In this document: in pieces, positions 35,245 through 42,713 of the stretch
Numbering within the stretch: the stretch's first letter is position 1
Layout of the letters: the number at the start of each line of letters is the position of its first letter
Assembly (NCBI RefSeq): GCF_023555055.1
Contig: NZ_JAMJPL010000003.1
Span: forward strand, 186,001-250,000
Direction of reading: 5' to 3'
Length of the DNA: 64,000 nt
Source: Marinobacter sp. ATCH36
Lineage (GTDB): Bacteria > Pseudomonadota > Gammaproteobacteria > Pseudomonadales > Oleiphilaceae
The notes under the pieces: model-generated
What the model saw: only the letters and a program-made list of their open reading frames with translations
What the model was told of the DNA's origin: nothing
Databases searched by the model: none
Position numbers and translations under genes: made by a program

Positions 35245-36420
35245 TTACTTTGCGGCGTCCCGGAAAATGGGCAGTGCCCGTTCGATCATCTCAGCGGTGG
35301 CCGTCAGGCTAATCCGAAAGTGGCGTTTTCGCTCAAAGAGAGTGCCGGGCATCACAAACACGGATCGCGCCGCCAGGGTCTCTGCAAAGCGCAGCGCGTC
35401 GCCCTTCGGAGCCTCTCCCCAAAGGTAGAATGTCCCTTCCGGAGGAACCATTCGATAGCCCCACTGCTCTAATGAGTGGAGCATTCGATCCCGCTTCTCG
35501 GCGAGGGCATCAAGATCAATCGACACACTTTCCAGGGAAGCAACCGAGTACTGCATGAGTGCGTCAGGGAAAGTCCAGCCCATCGACATCTGGACTGAGA
35601 AGGTCGCACCCCGAAGTTCATCACGCTGATCATTCGGGAGGAGCGGTGATATCGCCAGATACCCGAGCCGTTGGCCGGGGGCAAGGAGCACCTTGCCATA
35701 GCTGTAGTCTATTAGCGTCCATGGGTAGAGCGCGGCGGGACTGACGAAGGGCGCGCTGGTGAATCGGATGCGTCGGTAGGGTTCGTCTGAGAGCAGCCAG
35801 ATGCGAGCGTCAATGCGATTAGACGCCGAGTTGAGCAGATCGGTGAGCGCCTGTAGCTGCTCTCGCGAATACACTCGGCCAGTGGGATTGTGCGGGCTGT
35901 TGACGACGACCATGCGCGTACGTGGTGTGATGGCAGCTTCGATCGCTTCCAGGTCAAGGTCGAAGTCGGGTTCGCTCAGGCCGACCTTGACCGGGACGAG
36001 ATCCGCGGCCCGCAACATCGATGCGTAGCAGAACCATCCGGGAACCGGGATCACCACCTCGTCGCCTGCGTCGAGCACCAAACGAAAGGCGAGCGCAATG
36101 GCGGCGAAGGCGCCTTGCGTCATCGCAATATCCTCGGGCTCGAAATCAAGCCCTAGCTCGCGGGAAAGCGCGTCGGCAATGAAAGTCCGCGATTCGGGCT
36201 CACTGGTCTTGTAGGCAAACCATTCCGGGTTCTGCGGGTGAACGTTCTGCGCGAGGGTCTTCACAAGGCCGGCAAGCGGCATCTCGTGGGGATTCCCGAA
36301 GGTGAAATCGCAAGCTCCCGCTGCGTTCCTTGCTTCCCCATAGGTTGAGCGAAGGAAAAAATCCGCTATCGGGGCGAACTCGGCGACCGCATTTTGGCTT
36401 CGCTGTGAGAGTACCTTCAT
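35245..36420 (-). CDS. PLP-dependent class I/II aminotransferase
   Basis: A 391-aa fold-type I aminotransferase. The signature NSPHNPTG lies at 174-181, DEPYRRIRF at 212-220 (Asp and Tyr contacting the cofactor), and the Schiff-base Lys243 is in SYGKVLLAPGQRLGY. It exchanges amino groups between an amino acid and a keto acid in the cytoplasm. It is present only in copy A; in copy B the place between the hydrolase and the TPR gene is taken by an OsmC-like gene. It may supply or remove an amino acid for the nitrilase pathway (inference). Confidence 0.88.
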   Translation of the reverse strand: MKVLSQRSQNAVAEFAPIADFFLRSTYGEARNAAGACDFTFGNPHEMPLAGLVKTLAQNVHPQNPEWFAYKTSEPESRTFIADALSRELGLDFEPEDIAMTQGAFAAIALAFRLVLDAGDEVVIPVPGWFCYASMLRAADLVPVKVGLSEPDFDLDLEAIEAAITPRTRMVVVNSPHNPTGRVYSREQLQALTDLLNSASNRIDARIWLLSDEPYRRIRFTSAPFVSPAALYPWTLIDYSYGKVLLAPGQRLGYLAISPLLPNDQRDELRGATFSVQMSMGWTFPDALMQYSVASLESVSIDLDALAEKRDRMLHSLEQWGYRMVPPEGTFYLWGEAPKGDALRFAETLAARSVFVMPGTLFERKRHFRISLTATAEMIERALPIFRDAAK

Positions 36421-36601
36421 AAAAGTACCTCTGTATGCTGGTTTTTTCCGTCGTTCTACGAGAACTGAGAAAGTCTGCGGACGACACTGAGCCCATCAGG
36501 AGTCCACGAAAGGTCACCCCCAGTTCGTTGCCACATCCAAAAGTTTGGCGCGTTTCCCCGATAAAGCAAATGGGTGGATCCTGGCTGGGCCACCACGAAA
36601 A

Positions 36602-37675
36602 TCAGTCTGCGCCGAAACCGTGTTCCCGGGCCTGTACGATCAACTGTGCACGGGTCGGGATGTCGAGACTGCCGCATATGGCACAGACATGATTGCGTAC
36701 GGTTTTTGTCGCTATAGACAGGGCCTGGCCAATCTCGGTATTCGACTGGCCCCGGGCCACCAGGTTGAGCACCATCAGTTGGCGACTCGTCAACTCACCA
36801 ACCCATGGCTCCGCCCTGCTCCCCGCTGTCGCCGGCGTGTCGGCGAGAAAGCGGCGCAACTCGCCGATGAAAACTGGCCAGGAACTGTCTTCAAGCTGCA
36901 AGATGTGGTTCGCTCCCTTCAGCGGTAAAAAATGTGCATCGGGTAACTGCGATGCCAGGCTGCGTCCCACCTCGAAAGGCACCATTTCATCGTCTTCAAC
37001 ATGGGCAACCAGGGTCGGAGTATGGATGTGCGGGAGCAGTTCATGAACATCAATCTCGTGGAAGCCGCGCCACAATCGCACGGCATCCTCTGGTGACGCA
37101 GTGGTTCTTTGCAGGTCGTCCCACCAGCCAATCTGCTTAAGGTCATGTCCTGGGGATAGGCGGCGGGCAAATAAATCGCGGAAGGCACCGGTTTTACGGC
37201 CCCAGCCAATTTTTATCATGCTCGCCAGCGCTTCGGCCTCTTCCTTGTTTTCTTCACTGGCACCGGGCGTAAAGGCTCCATTGGCATAAGCGTTATAGAG
37301 CACCAATTTACTTACCTGTTCGGGATGACGGAAAGCATAAAGCAGCGCGATGGGGCCTCCCTGGCATAGCCCTATTAGCGAGAAGCGCTTCCAGCCCAGG
37401 CTGTCAGCAACCGCCTCAAGATCTTTAATCCAGGCTTCCAGGCCTTGCTCGACAACATCATGATCGGACAAGCCGCTCCCACGAATGTCGAAGCGAGCAA
37501 GCGTGTGGCTATGCGTTAATTCACGCAACCAATGTTGCCACACAGGACTACCCCAATCGCGTTCCACATGAGTCAGCCAACCCCCGACGCGAATGAGCGG
37601 AGGGCCACTGCCTGCAACAGCGTAAGCGATGCGCACACCATCTGATGTGGTGCAGAAGCTGATTCGCTGTCTCAC
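36602..37675 (-). CDS. Alpha/beta hydrolase fused to a LuxR HTH domain (copy A)
   Basis: I start it at GTG 37675 (VRQRISFCTTSDGVRIAYA), 10 bases after the nitrilase stop and behind GAAGG; the longer ATG frame to 37804 overlaps the nitrilase. The product is 357 aa. Residues 10-280 are an alpha/beta hydrolase, with RFDIRGSGLSD, nucleophile Cys104 in GLCQGG (where Ser is usual), acid Asp228/229 and His257 in GANHIL. Residues 292-350 form a LuxR HTH (LTSRQLMVLNLVARGQSNTE, then TVRNHVCAICGSL). It is probably a regulator that senses or hydrolyses a small molecule. Copy B is nearly the same. Confidence 0.85.
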   Translation of the reverse strand: MRQRISFCTTSDGVRIAYAVAGSGPPLIRVGGWLTHVERDWGSPVWQHWLRELTHSHTLARFDIRGSGLSDHDVVEQGLEAWIKDLEAVADSLGWKRFSLIGLCQGGPIALLYAFRHPEQVSKLVLYNAYANGAFTPGASEENKEEAEALASMIKIGWGRKTGAFRDLFARRLSPGHDLKQIGWWDDLQRTTASPEDAVRLWRGFHEIDVHELLPHIHTPTLVAHVEDDEMVPFEVGRSLASQLPDAHFLPLKGANHILQLEDSSWPVFIGELRRFLADTPATAGSRAEPWVGELTSRQLMVLNLVARGQSNTEIGQALSIATKTVRNHVCAICGSLDIPTRAQLIVQAREHGFGAD

Positions 37676-37685
37676 TGCGGCACCT

Positions 37686-38621
37686 TCAGTCGAATACCAC
37701 AGGCGGCTGCTTTGCCCGATTGACGCGCAGCGAGAACACATCCGGGCGTGCGTAGTGACCACTGACGTCGAATTTTCGGCGTGAGGATCGGGCGGCACTG
37801 ACATCTATTTCAGCGAACAGTATCCCTTTTTCCTTGTGCATCGGTCCTGCATGAATGCCTCCAAATGGCTTGTAGACCACCGCATCGCCGGGATTCACCC
37901 ATTCGTCCTTATTCGGAAACAGCTCTTCATAATAAGGAATGTCTGTGGGTATATCCGAGACTTCGAGCGCGGTTGCGCAGCCAATCACCCAACAGCCGCC
38001 TTCGCGGGCGATATGTTGCATGGTGGCCAGCCAGGTGTCGCCGCTGTCCCAGGTGGGCGCCACATAGATGTCGATGTTCTGGGAATACAGCGCGAAACGT
38101 GCCAGCGGCATGTAGTTTTCCCAGCACAGAAGAGTGCCGATGCGCCCGACTGCAGTCTCGACAACATTCAGGCCCGAGCCGTCACCGAAGCCCCAGACCA
38201 TGCGTTCTGGATTGGTTGGCATCAGCTTGCGGTGGTTGTTGGCAATGGTCCCGTCGGCGCCAATGATGATGCAACTGTTGAACAGGGTGCTGCCGCTGAC
38301 CGCGCCATCCAGCTCCTGATAGCCAGCAACGATGACAACCTCGTGTTCCTTCGCGGCTTCCTGCAAAGGGGTCATGCCGCCCCGGCTTAGGTCAATTGAA
38401 TTGGCTTGCAGATGGGCGAACAGCTCCTCTATTTTTCCCATCCCCGCGCCGGGTGGCAGGCGCCAGACAAAGGTGGGGTACCCAGGGAACCACGCCTCGG
38501 GGAAAACCACCATCTGAGCGCCCTTACCTGCCGCTTTCGCGATCAGATCAATCGCACGAGACATCGTTTTTTCAAGGTTAAGGTAGACGGGGGGTTCCTG
38601 AACAATCGCTAGTTTTGTCAT
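37686..38621 (-). CDS. Nitrilase (copy A)
   Basis: A 311-aa carbon-nitrogen hydrolase of the true nitrilase branch. The catalytic triad is visible: Glu42 (VFPEAWFPGYP), Lys132 (NNHRKLMPTNPER) and Cys166 (GTLLCWENYMPLAR). It converts a nitrile to the carboxylic acid and ammonia; the substrate is unknown. It is the first gene of the leftward operon nitrilase-hydrolase-aminotransferase-TPR-flavoenzyme, divergent from the FAD oxidase. Copy B is at 46154-47089 with few substitutions. Confidence 0.92.
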   Translation of the reverse strand: MTKLAIVQEPPVYLNLEKTMSRAIDLIAKAAGKGAQMVVFPEAWFPGYPTFVWRLPPGAGMGKIEELFAHLQANSIDLSRGGMTPLQEAAKEHEVVIVAGYQELDGAVSGSTLFNSCIIIGADGTIANNHRKLMPTNPERMVWGFGDGSGLNVVETAVGRIGTLLCWENYMPLARFALYSQNIDIYVAPTWDSGDTWLATMQHIAREGGCWVIGCATALEVSDIPTDIPYYEELFPNKDEWVNPGDAVVYKPFGGIHAGPMHKEKGILFAEIDVSAARSSRRKFDVSGHYARPDVFSLRVNRAKQPPVVFD

Positions 38622-38879
38622 GACTCTTCCATTTGAGTTATGCCGCCGAAAGGCGGATCGCTGTTTTAGAATAGTTCATATATGCACCTAGTGCGAAAGC
38701 CCGTTGAACATCAAATCCTGCTCCATGCCTCTCTGAAAATGCGCTACTGCGCTTTCATCGAACAAAACCGGCTAACAGTTCCGCCATAGTTCTTAAACAG
38801 TCTAATAGTGCACTGGTGTTCCGCCAGCGACGGCGCAAAATTAAAAGTGGAAACCTTATGAGGCAGGGAGCACCACGCC
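38622..38879. promoter_or_regulatory. Divergent promoter region, nitrilase / FAD oxidase
   Basis: About 258 bp, largely conserved in copy B (47090-47246), including the near-identical stretch TAGTTCATATATGCACCTAG. Conservation of a non-coding segment between two diverged copies argues for promoters and possibly a LuxR-type operator here. Exact elements are not assigned. Confidence 0.5.
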
Positions 38880-40265
38880 ATGACTACTTTGCAGCAAGGA
38901 ACGATTGACTCTTTTAGAGGGCAATTTGGTGGTTCTGTATTCGGGCCTGCGGACGACGGGTATGAAGAGGCTCGTCAGATCTGGAATGCAATGATTGACC
39001 GGAAGCCAGCGCTTATTGCCCAGTGTAAATCGGTGGACGATGTGGTGGCTGCTGTGAACTTTGCGCGTGATGAGTCGATGCTGGTGTCGGTCAAGGGAGG
39101 TGGGCACAATATTGCGGGCAATGCTGTCTGTGATGATGGCCTGATGATCGATCTCTCGCAGATGAAAGAGGTCAAAGTCGATGTCGAGAAACAGCGCGGC
39201 TATGTAGGGCCTGGCTGCACGCTGGCGGATTTTGACGCGGCTGCCCAGCAGCACGGCCTGGCGACGCCGCTGGGCATTAATTCCACGACGGGTGTGGCGG
39301 GCCTGACGCTTGGCGGCGGGTTTGGCTGGCTCAGCCGGAAGTTTGGCATGACGGTTGATAACCTGATTTCCGCAGACGTGGTTACTGCCGATGGGAGCCA
39401 GATCCGCGCCAGTGATACCGAGAACCCGGATCTGTTCTGGGGCCTGCGGGGTGGCGGGGGTAACTTCGGTGTTGTTACCCGCTTCGAGTTCAAGCTGCAT
39501 CCGGTGGGGCCAGAGTTACTGAGCGGGCTGATTGTATTTCCGTTTGCCCAGGCCAAGTCAGTCGTAACGCAGTTTGCCCGTTTCACCGAAACCATGCCGG
39601 ATGAACTCAACGTATGGCTGGTGATGCGCCATGCGCCGCCCCTGCCCTTCCTGCCTGAGTCGGTTCATGGTCAGCCCATTGTCGCCCTGGCGATTTGCTA
39701 TGCCGGTGATCCGGAAGTTGGCGAAAAACTGGTTGCGCCCCTGCGCTCATTTGGTGAGGCGCATGGAGAGCACATTGGAGTTCAGCCCTACACCGACTGG
39801 CAACAGGCGTTTGACCCACTGTTGGTGGAAGGTGCGCGAAATTACTGGAAGTCCCATAACTTTGTAAAGCTGACCGATGATGTGATCCGGGTCCTGATTG
39901 AGTCCGGTATTAACCTGCCATCGCCTCACTGTGAAATTTTTATAGCCGCGCTTGGCGGACAGACTGGCCGGGTAGCGCCCGACGCCATGGCTTATTCAAG
40001 CCGGGATGCAAACTATGTGATGAATGTGCATGCACGCTGGGAAACGCCTGCGGAGGATGATCACTGCCGCCAATGGGCACGAGCATTTTTTGATGCGGCC
40101 AAACCCTATGCCAGCGCCGGTGCCTACATCAACTTCCTGTCGCAGGATGAGGCTGACCGGGTCGAGTTTGCCTATGGCACGGCCTACAAGCGGCTGGTGG
40201 AGATCAAGCAGAAGTATGATCCGGAGAATCTGTTCCGGGTGAACCAGAATATTCGGCCCCGCTAA
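38880..40265 (+). CDS. FAD-linked oxidase, berberine-bridge (BBE) type
   Basis: A 461-aa flavoenzyme with the PCMH-type FAD domain: GGGHNIAGNA carries His76 for a covalent flavin link, then GVAGLTLGGGFGWLSRKFG. The C-terminal BBE segment YDPENLFRVNQNI is present. The Cys that would give bicovalent flavin is not at its usual place. There is no signal peptide. It oxidises an alcohol, sugar or amine-like substrate with oxygen. It is divergent from the nitrilase operon in copy A; only fragments survive in copy B. Confidence 0.88.
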   Translation: MTTLQQGTIDSFRGQFGGSVFGPADDGYEEARQIWNAMIDRKPALIAQCKSVDDVVAAVNFARDESMLVSVKGGGHNIAGNAVCDDGLMIDLSQMKEVKVDVEKQRGYVGPGCTLADFDAAAQQHGLATPLGINSTTGVAGLTLGGGFGWLSRKFGMTVDNLISADVVTADGSQIRASDTENPDLFWGLRGGGGNFGVVTRFEFKLHPVGPELLSGLIVFPFAQAKSVVTQFARFTETMPDELNVWLVMRHAPPLPFLPESVHGQPIVALAICYAGDPEVGEKLVAPLRSFGEAHGEHIGVQPYTDWQQAFDPLLVEGARNYWKSHNFVKLTDDVIRVLIESGINLPSPHCEIFIAALGGQTGRVAPDAMAYSSRDANYVMNVHARWETPAEDDHCRQWARAFFDAAKPYASAGAYINFLSQDEADRVEFAYGTAYKRLVEIKQKYDPENLFRVNQNIRPR

Positions 40266-40301
40266 TGGGTCTCCCGGGATTTGTGAGAACCGAGAAGCGA
40301 C

Positions 40302-41234
40302 GTGACTCACAAGCTTAAGGCGCTGCCGAGCGGTTTGGTCTGGCTCCGGTTAACGGCAACCGTCTTGGCTTGGCTTTTGGTGGTTGTTTTTATTCACCGG
40401 CTAACTCATGTGTATCAACATGAGCTTGTAGAAACTCTGCGCCTGCCGATGTTTAGGATTGCAGTGACAACGCTGCTGCTCACTGCCTTGGTGTATTTCA
40501 TCGCCGTCAGTTTGCCATGGGTGCCGAATCCTGGGTTCCACAGCGTTTGCGTGGTGTTAGCTTGGGTGACGCTTCTGGTTCTTGGGCATTCCTTGTCCCA
40601 TATGGGATTCCATGATTCACAGTCCATGCTGTCGACAATGCGGGAGGCGTTCGGCCCCGCTGCGATTATATTATTGATGATTGTATACGGTTTGGTACTG
40701 GCGATGCCGTTTCTCCCGGGTGTCGAATTGGGCCTGCTCATCATGGCCGTATTCGGCCCAACTGGCGCATTGGCGGCCTACGTGGCGACCCTCGGTGGAC
40801 TAATGCTGGCGTATGCAGTGGGGCGTTCACTTCCCGAAAGGGTCATTATGAGGTGGCTGGGGCGCATTGGTGTTGTTCTGCCGCACGATCGGATTGCATC
40901 TGCCACGGATAGTATGGTGTCGCCAAAGACAACGGTTTTTTCCACACAACGAAGACTGGCCGCAACGTTGCTAAATCATCGCTATTTGTCGCTCGCAGTG
41001 TGTCTTAATTTTCCAGGCAACGCTGCGCTGGGCGGGGGCGGCGGAGTTGCGCTGCTGTGTGGCATGAGCCGGCAGTTCAGCTGGTGGGCCTTTACTCTGA
41101 CCTTGGCGATCACCATATCGCCGGTGCCGATTCTCGTGTTGTCTGGTCTGCTGAACACAGAGCCATTGATGGAACATCATGGTTTTCTCCATGATGGACT
41201 TACACATATTGAGAGGCTGTTCGTTCACGACTGA
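40302..41234 (+). CDS. Multi-pass membrane protein, possibly VTT/DedA-like
   Basis: A 310-aa protein with about seven hydrophobic segments. The central part MPFLPGVELGLLIMAVFGP followed by a GGLMLAYAVGR helix recalls the VTT (SNARE-associated/DedA-like) domain, and LNFPGNAALGGGGGVALLCG recalls its second half. Those proteins move lipids or support membrane homeostasis; here the assignment is tentative. It begins 36 bp after the FAD oxidase and is probably co-transcribed. Not present in copy B. Confidence 0.6.
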   Translation: MTHKLKALPSGLVWLRLTATVLAWLLVVVFIHRLTHVYQHELVETLRLPMFRIAVTTLLLTALVYFIAVSLPWVPNPGFHSVCVVLAWVTLLVLGHSLSHMGFHDSQSMLSTMREAFGPAAIILLMIVYGLVLAMPFLPGVELGLLIMAVFGPTGALAAYVATLGGLMLAYAVGRSLPERVIMRWLGRIGVVLPHDRIASATDSMVSPKTTVFSTQRRLAATLLNHRYLSLAVCLNFPGNAALGGGGGVALLCGMSRQFSWWAFTLTLAITISPVPILVLSGLLNTEPLMEHHGFLHDGLTHIERLFVHD

Positions 41235-41459
41235 ATTTTGAGCCCACTTTCTTGATCAATTACTCTGCTTGAGTCCCATCTCCCAAAATAGGAAACGCGG
41301 GGCACTCGCTCTTGGTTCTAATCGCGCACCAGCGCGCACTCCAGCTTCTCAGATACGTGCGGCGTGCCGCGCTTTCGCAGGTCTCGATGACAATTGTTAT
41401 GGTCGGGCTGACCGTGCTCAGTCTGTGGATTCTCTCGCTGCCGATTACCGAATAATCGA

Positions 41460-41659
41460 CTATTTCAGTTCTGCGCCCCAGCCGTGAAGTGAAATCACCG
41501 GCCTGGGAACGACAGGACGGTTTTGCCACTCATGAACCTTATTGATAGCGGGCTCTGTCATCTTGGATACTAGTGTTGCCGAGATGTCCACGTCGTGCAT
41601 CTCTTTGAATGCGTCGACGATGTCGCGGGTGCTCACACCCTTAGCGTAAAGAGCCAGGA
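41460..41659 (-). pseudogene. IS256-family transposase remnant
   Basis: Minus-strand reading LALYAKGVSTRDIVDAFKEM, then DISATLVSKM and VHEWQNRPV matches the N-terminal third of IS256-type (Mutator-like) transposases. A stop follows soon after and the DDE region is absent. Confidence 0.7.
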
Positions 41660-41903
41660 TTTAATTATGCATCTGGGTCAGCCTGGACTGCCCCTTACGC
41701 ACAAACTGACATTCAAAAAAAACTTCCCGGTCAAATTCTGGATGAGGACTTCTCGGCACATAGAGGCCCGGTCAATTAGCACATCTAGCGAAAGGGAAAG
41801 CGGGCCGTCCATCATAATAGCGATGAAACGATATTCGATACGATTTGGACTGATTCGGAGCATTTCTAAACGGTAACGGAGGAAAAACGAGCTGGACGCC
41901 GAA
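41660..41903. other. Non-coding stretch between the IS256 remnant and the repeat cluster
   Basis: About 240 bases with no recognisable gene. Short open frames on both strands show no family resemblance. Confidence 0.35.
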
Positions 41904-42042
41904 TTTAGTACTTTGTGTGGAAATTGAAACTGACTCTCTATTCTAGAATCTACTTTAAGTTTGTTTAGTACTTTGCGTGGAAACAGGCTGGTAAGCATCT
42001 GATTTGTCGTTAAACGGGTTTAGTACTTTCTGTGGTCGTCCA
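41904..42042 (-). repeat. Cluster of three transposon-end-like repeats, inverted relative to 7.0 kb
   Basis: Read on the minus strand, units with core AAAGTACTAAA start at about 42042, 41983 and 41922. The outermost begins TGGACGACCACAGAAAG, matching TGTACGACCACACAAAG at 7001, and the inner two share CCACxCAAAGTACTAAA. The outer end touches the start of higB copy B. Opposite orientation to the 7.0-kb cluster makes the two look like left and right ends. Confidence 0.55.
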
Positions 42043-42051
42043 CTCTTGCCG

Positions 42052-42330
42052 ATGATCAAAAGCTTTCGATGTAAGGATACTAAGGCCCTGTTCAAGACTG
42101 GTAAAACCAGACGGTTTTCGTCGATCAAGGCCGTAGCTGAACGCAAACTCATCATGCTCGATGCTGCCGAGGCTCTAAAAGATCTCAAGTCCCCGCCTGG
42201 CAATCAATTGGAACCGCTGACTGGGGATCGTAAGGGCCAGCACAGCATTCGGATTAACAAGCAGTGGCGAGTATGTTTCCGATGGACTTACGATGGTCCC
42301 GAGGATGTAGAAATTGCTGATTACCATTGA
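42052..42330 (+). CDS. higB: HigB toxin (copy B)
   Basis: A 92-aa RelE/ParE-fold mRNA interferase from ATG 42052: MIKSFRCKDTKALFKTGK, then NQLEPLTGDRKGQHSIRINK, QWRVCFRW and the terminal VEIADYH. The HigB family cuts ribosome-bound mRNA. No clear ribosome site precedes it because a repeat cluster abuts the start, so expression may be weak or driven from outside. The HigA gene follows after 12 bp in the reversed (toxin-first) order typical of higBA. Confidence 0.9.
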   Translation: MIKSFRCKDTKALFKTGKTRRFSSIKAVAERKLIMLDAAEALKDLKSPPGNQLEPLTGDRKGQHSIRINKQWRVCFRWTYDGPEDVEIADYH

Positions 42331-42342
42331 GGAGAATGCGCT

Positions 42343-42642
42343 ATGACACGTAACGGTATGCGCCCCATCCACCCCGGGGAGATCCTTCGGGAAGAATATC
42401 TGGAGCCGCTGGAAATGAGCGTGAACGCACTCTCCAAAGCACTTCATGTGCCCGCAACCCGGATGAATGAAATTGTTCGTGAAAATCGCGGTATCACGGC
42501 AGACACAGCAATGCGGCTTGCCCGCTATTTTGGCACTAGCGAACGCTTCTGGCTGAACCTGCAGACTGAGTTTGAACTGCGTCGGGCTCAGATTAGCAAA
42601 GCGGAACAGGTGGCCCGAGAAGTTCAGCCTCACGCGGCGTGA
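42343..42642 (+). CDS. higA: HigA antitoxin (copy B)
   Basis: A 99-aa Xre antitoxin with the same domains as copy A (HPGEILREEYLEPLEMSVNA, HTH, RLARYFGTSERFWL). A GAGGAG site lies between higB and higA. Together with the intact HigB this is a complete toxin-antitoxin pair that could stabilise the island. Confidence 0.92.
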   Translation: MTRNGMRPIHPGEILREEYLEPLEMSVNALSKALHVPATRMNEIVRENRGITADTAMRLARYFGTSERFWLNLQTEFELRRAQISKAEQVAREVQPHAA

Positions 42643-42713
42643 AAGACCGTAGACTGTCAAGCCGCTCGCAACCAGGTAGGAAGCCAGATTGCCGCCGGTA
42701 CTTATGCAGCTTG

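Noticed and set aside
37676..37804. ATG 37804 as the start of the LuxR-fused hydrolase
   Set aside because: The extra 43 residues are the out-of-frame copy of the nitrilase end; GTG 37675 has a ribosome site and correct spacing in both copies.
38856..39500. A 214-aa minus-strand frame
   Set aside because: Lies opposite the FAD-linked oxidase with its clear FAD motifs; no homology of its own.
7001..42042. A target-site duplication for the putative 35-kb element
   Set aside because: Bases beside the two outer repeats (AACGTT on the left, CTCTT on the right) do not match, so I do not annotate it as one mobile element.
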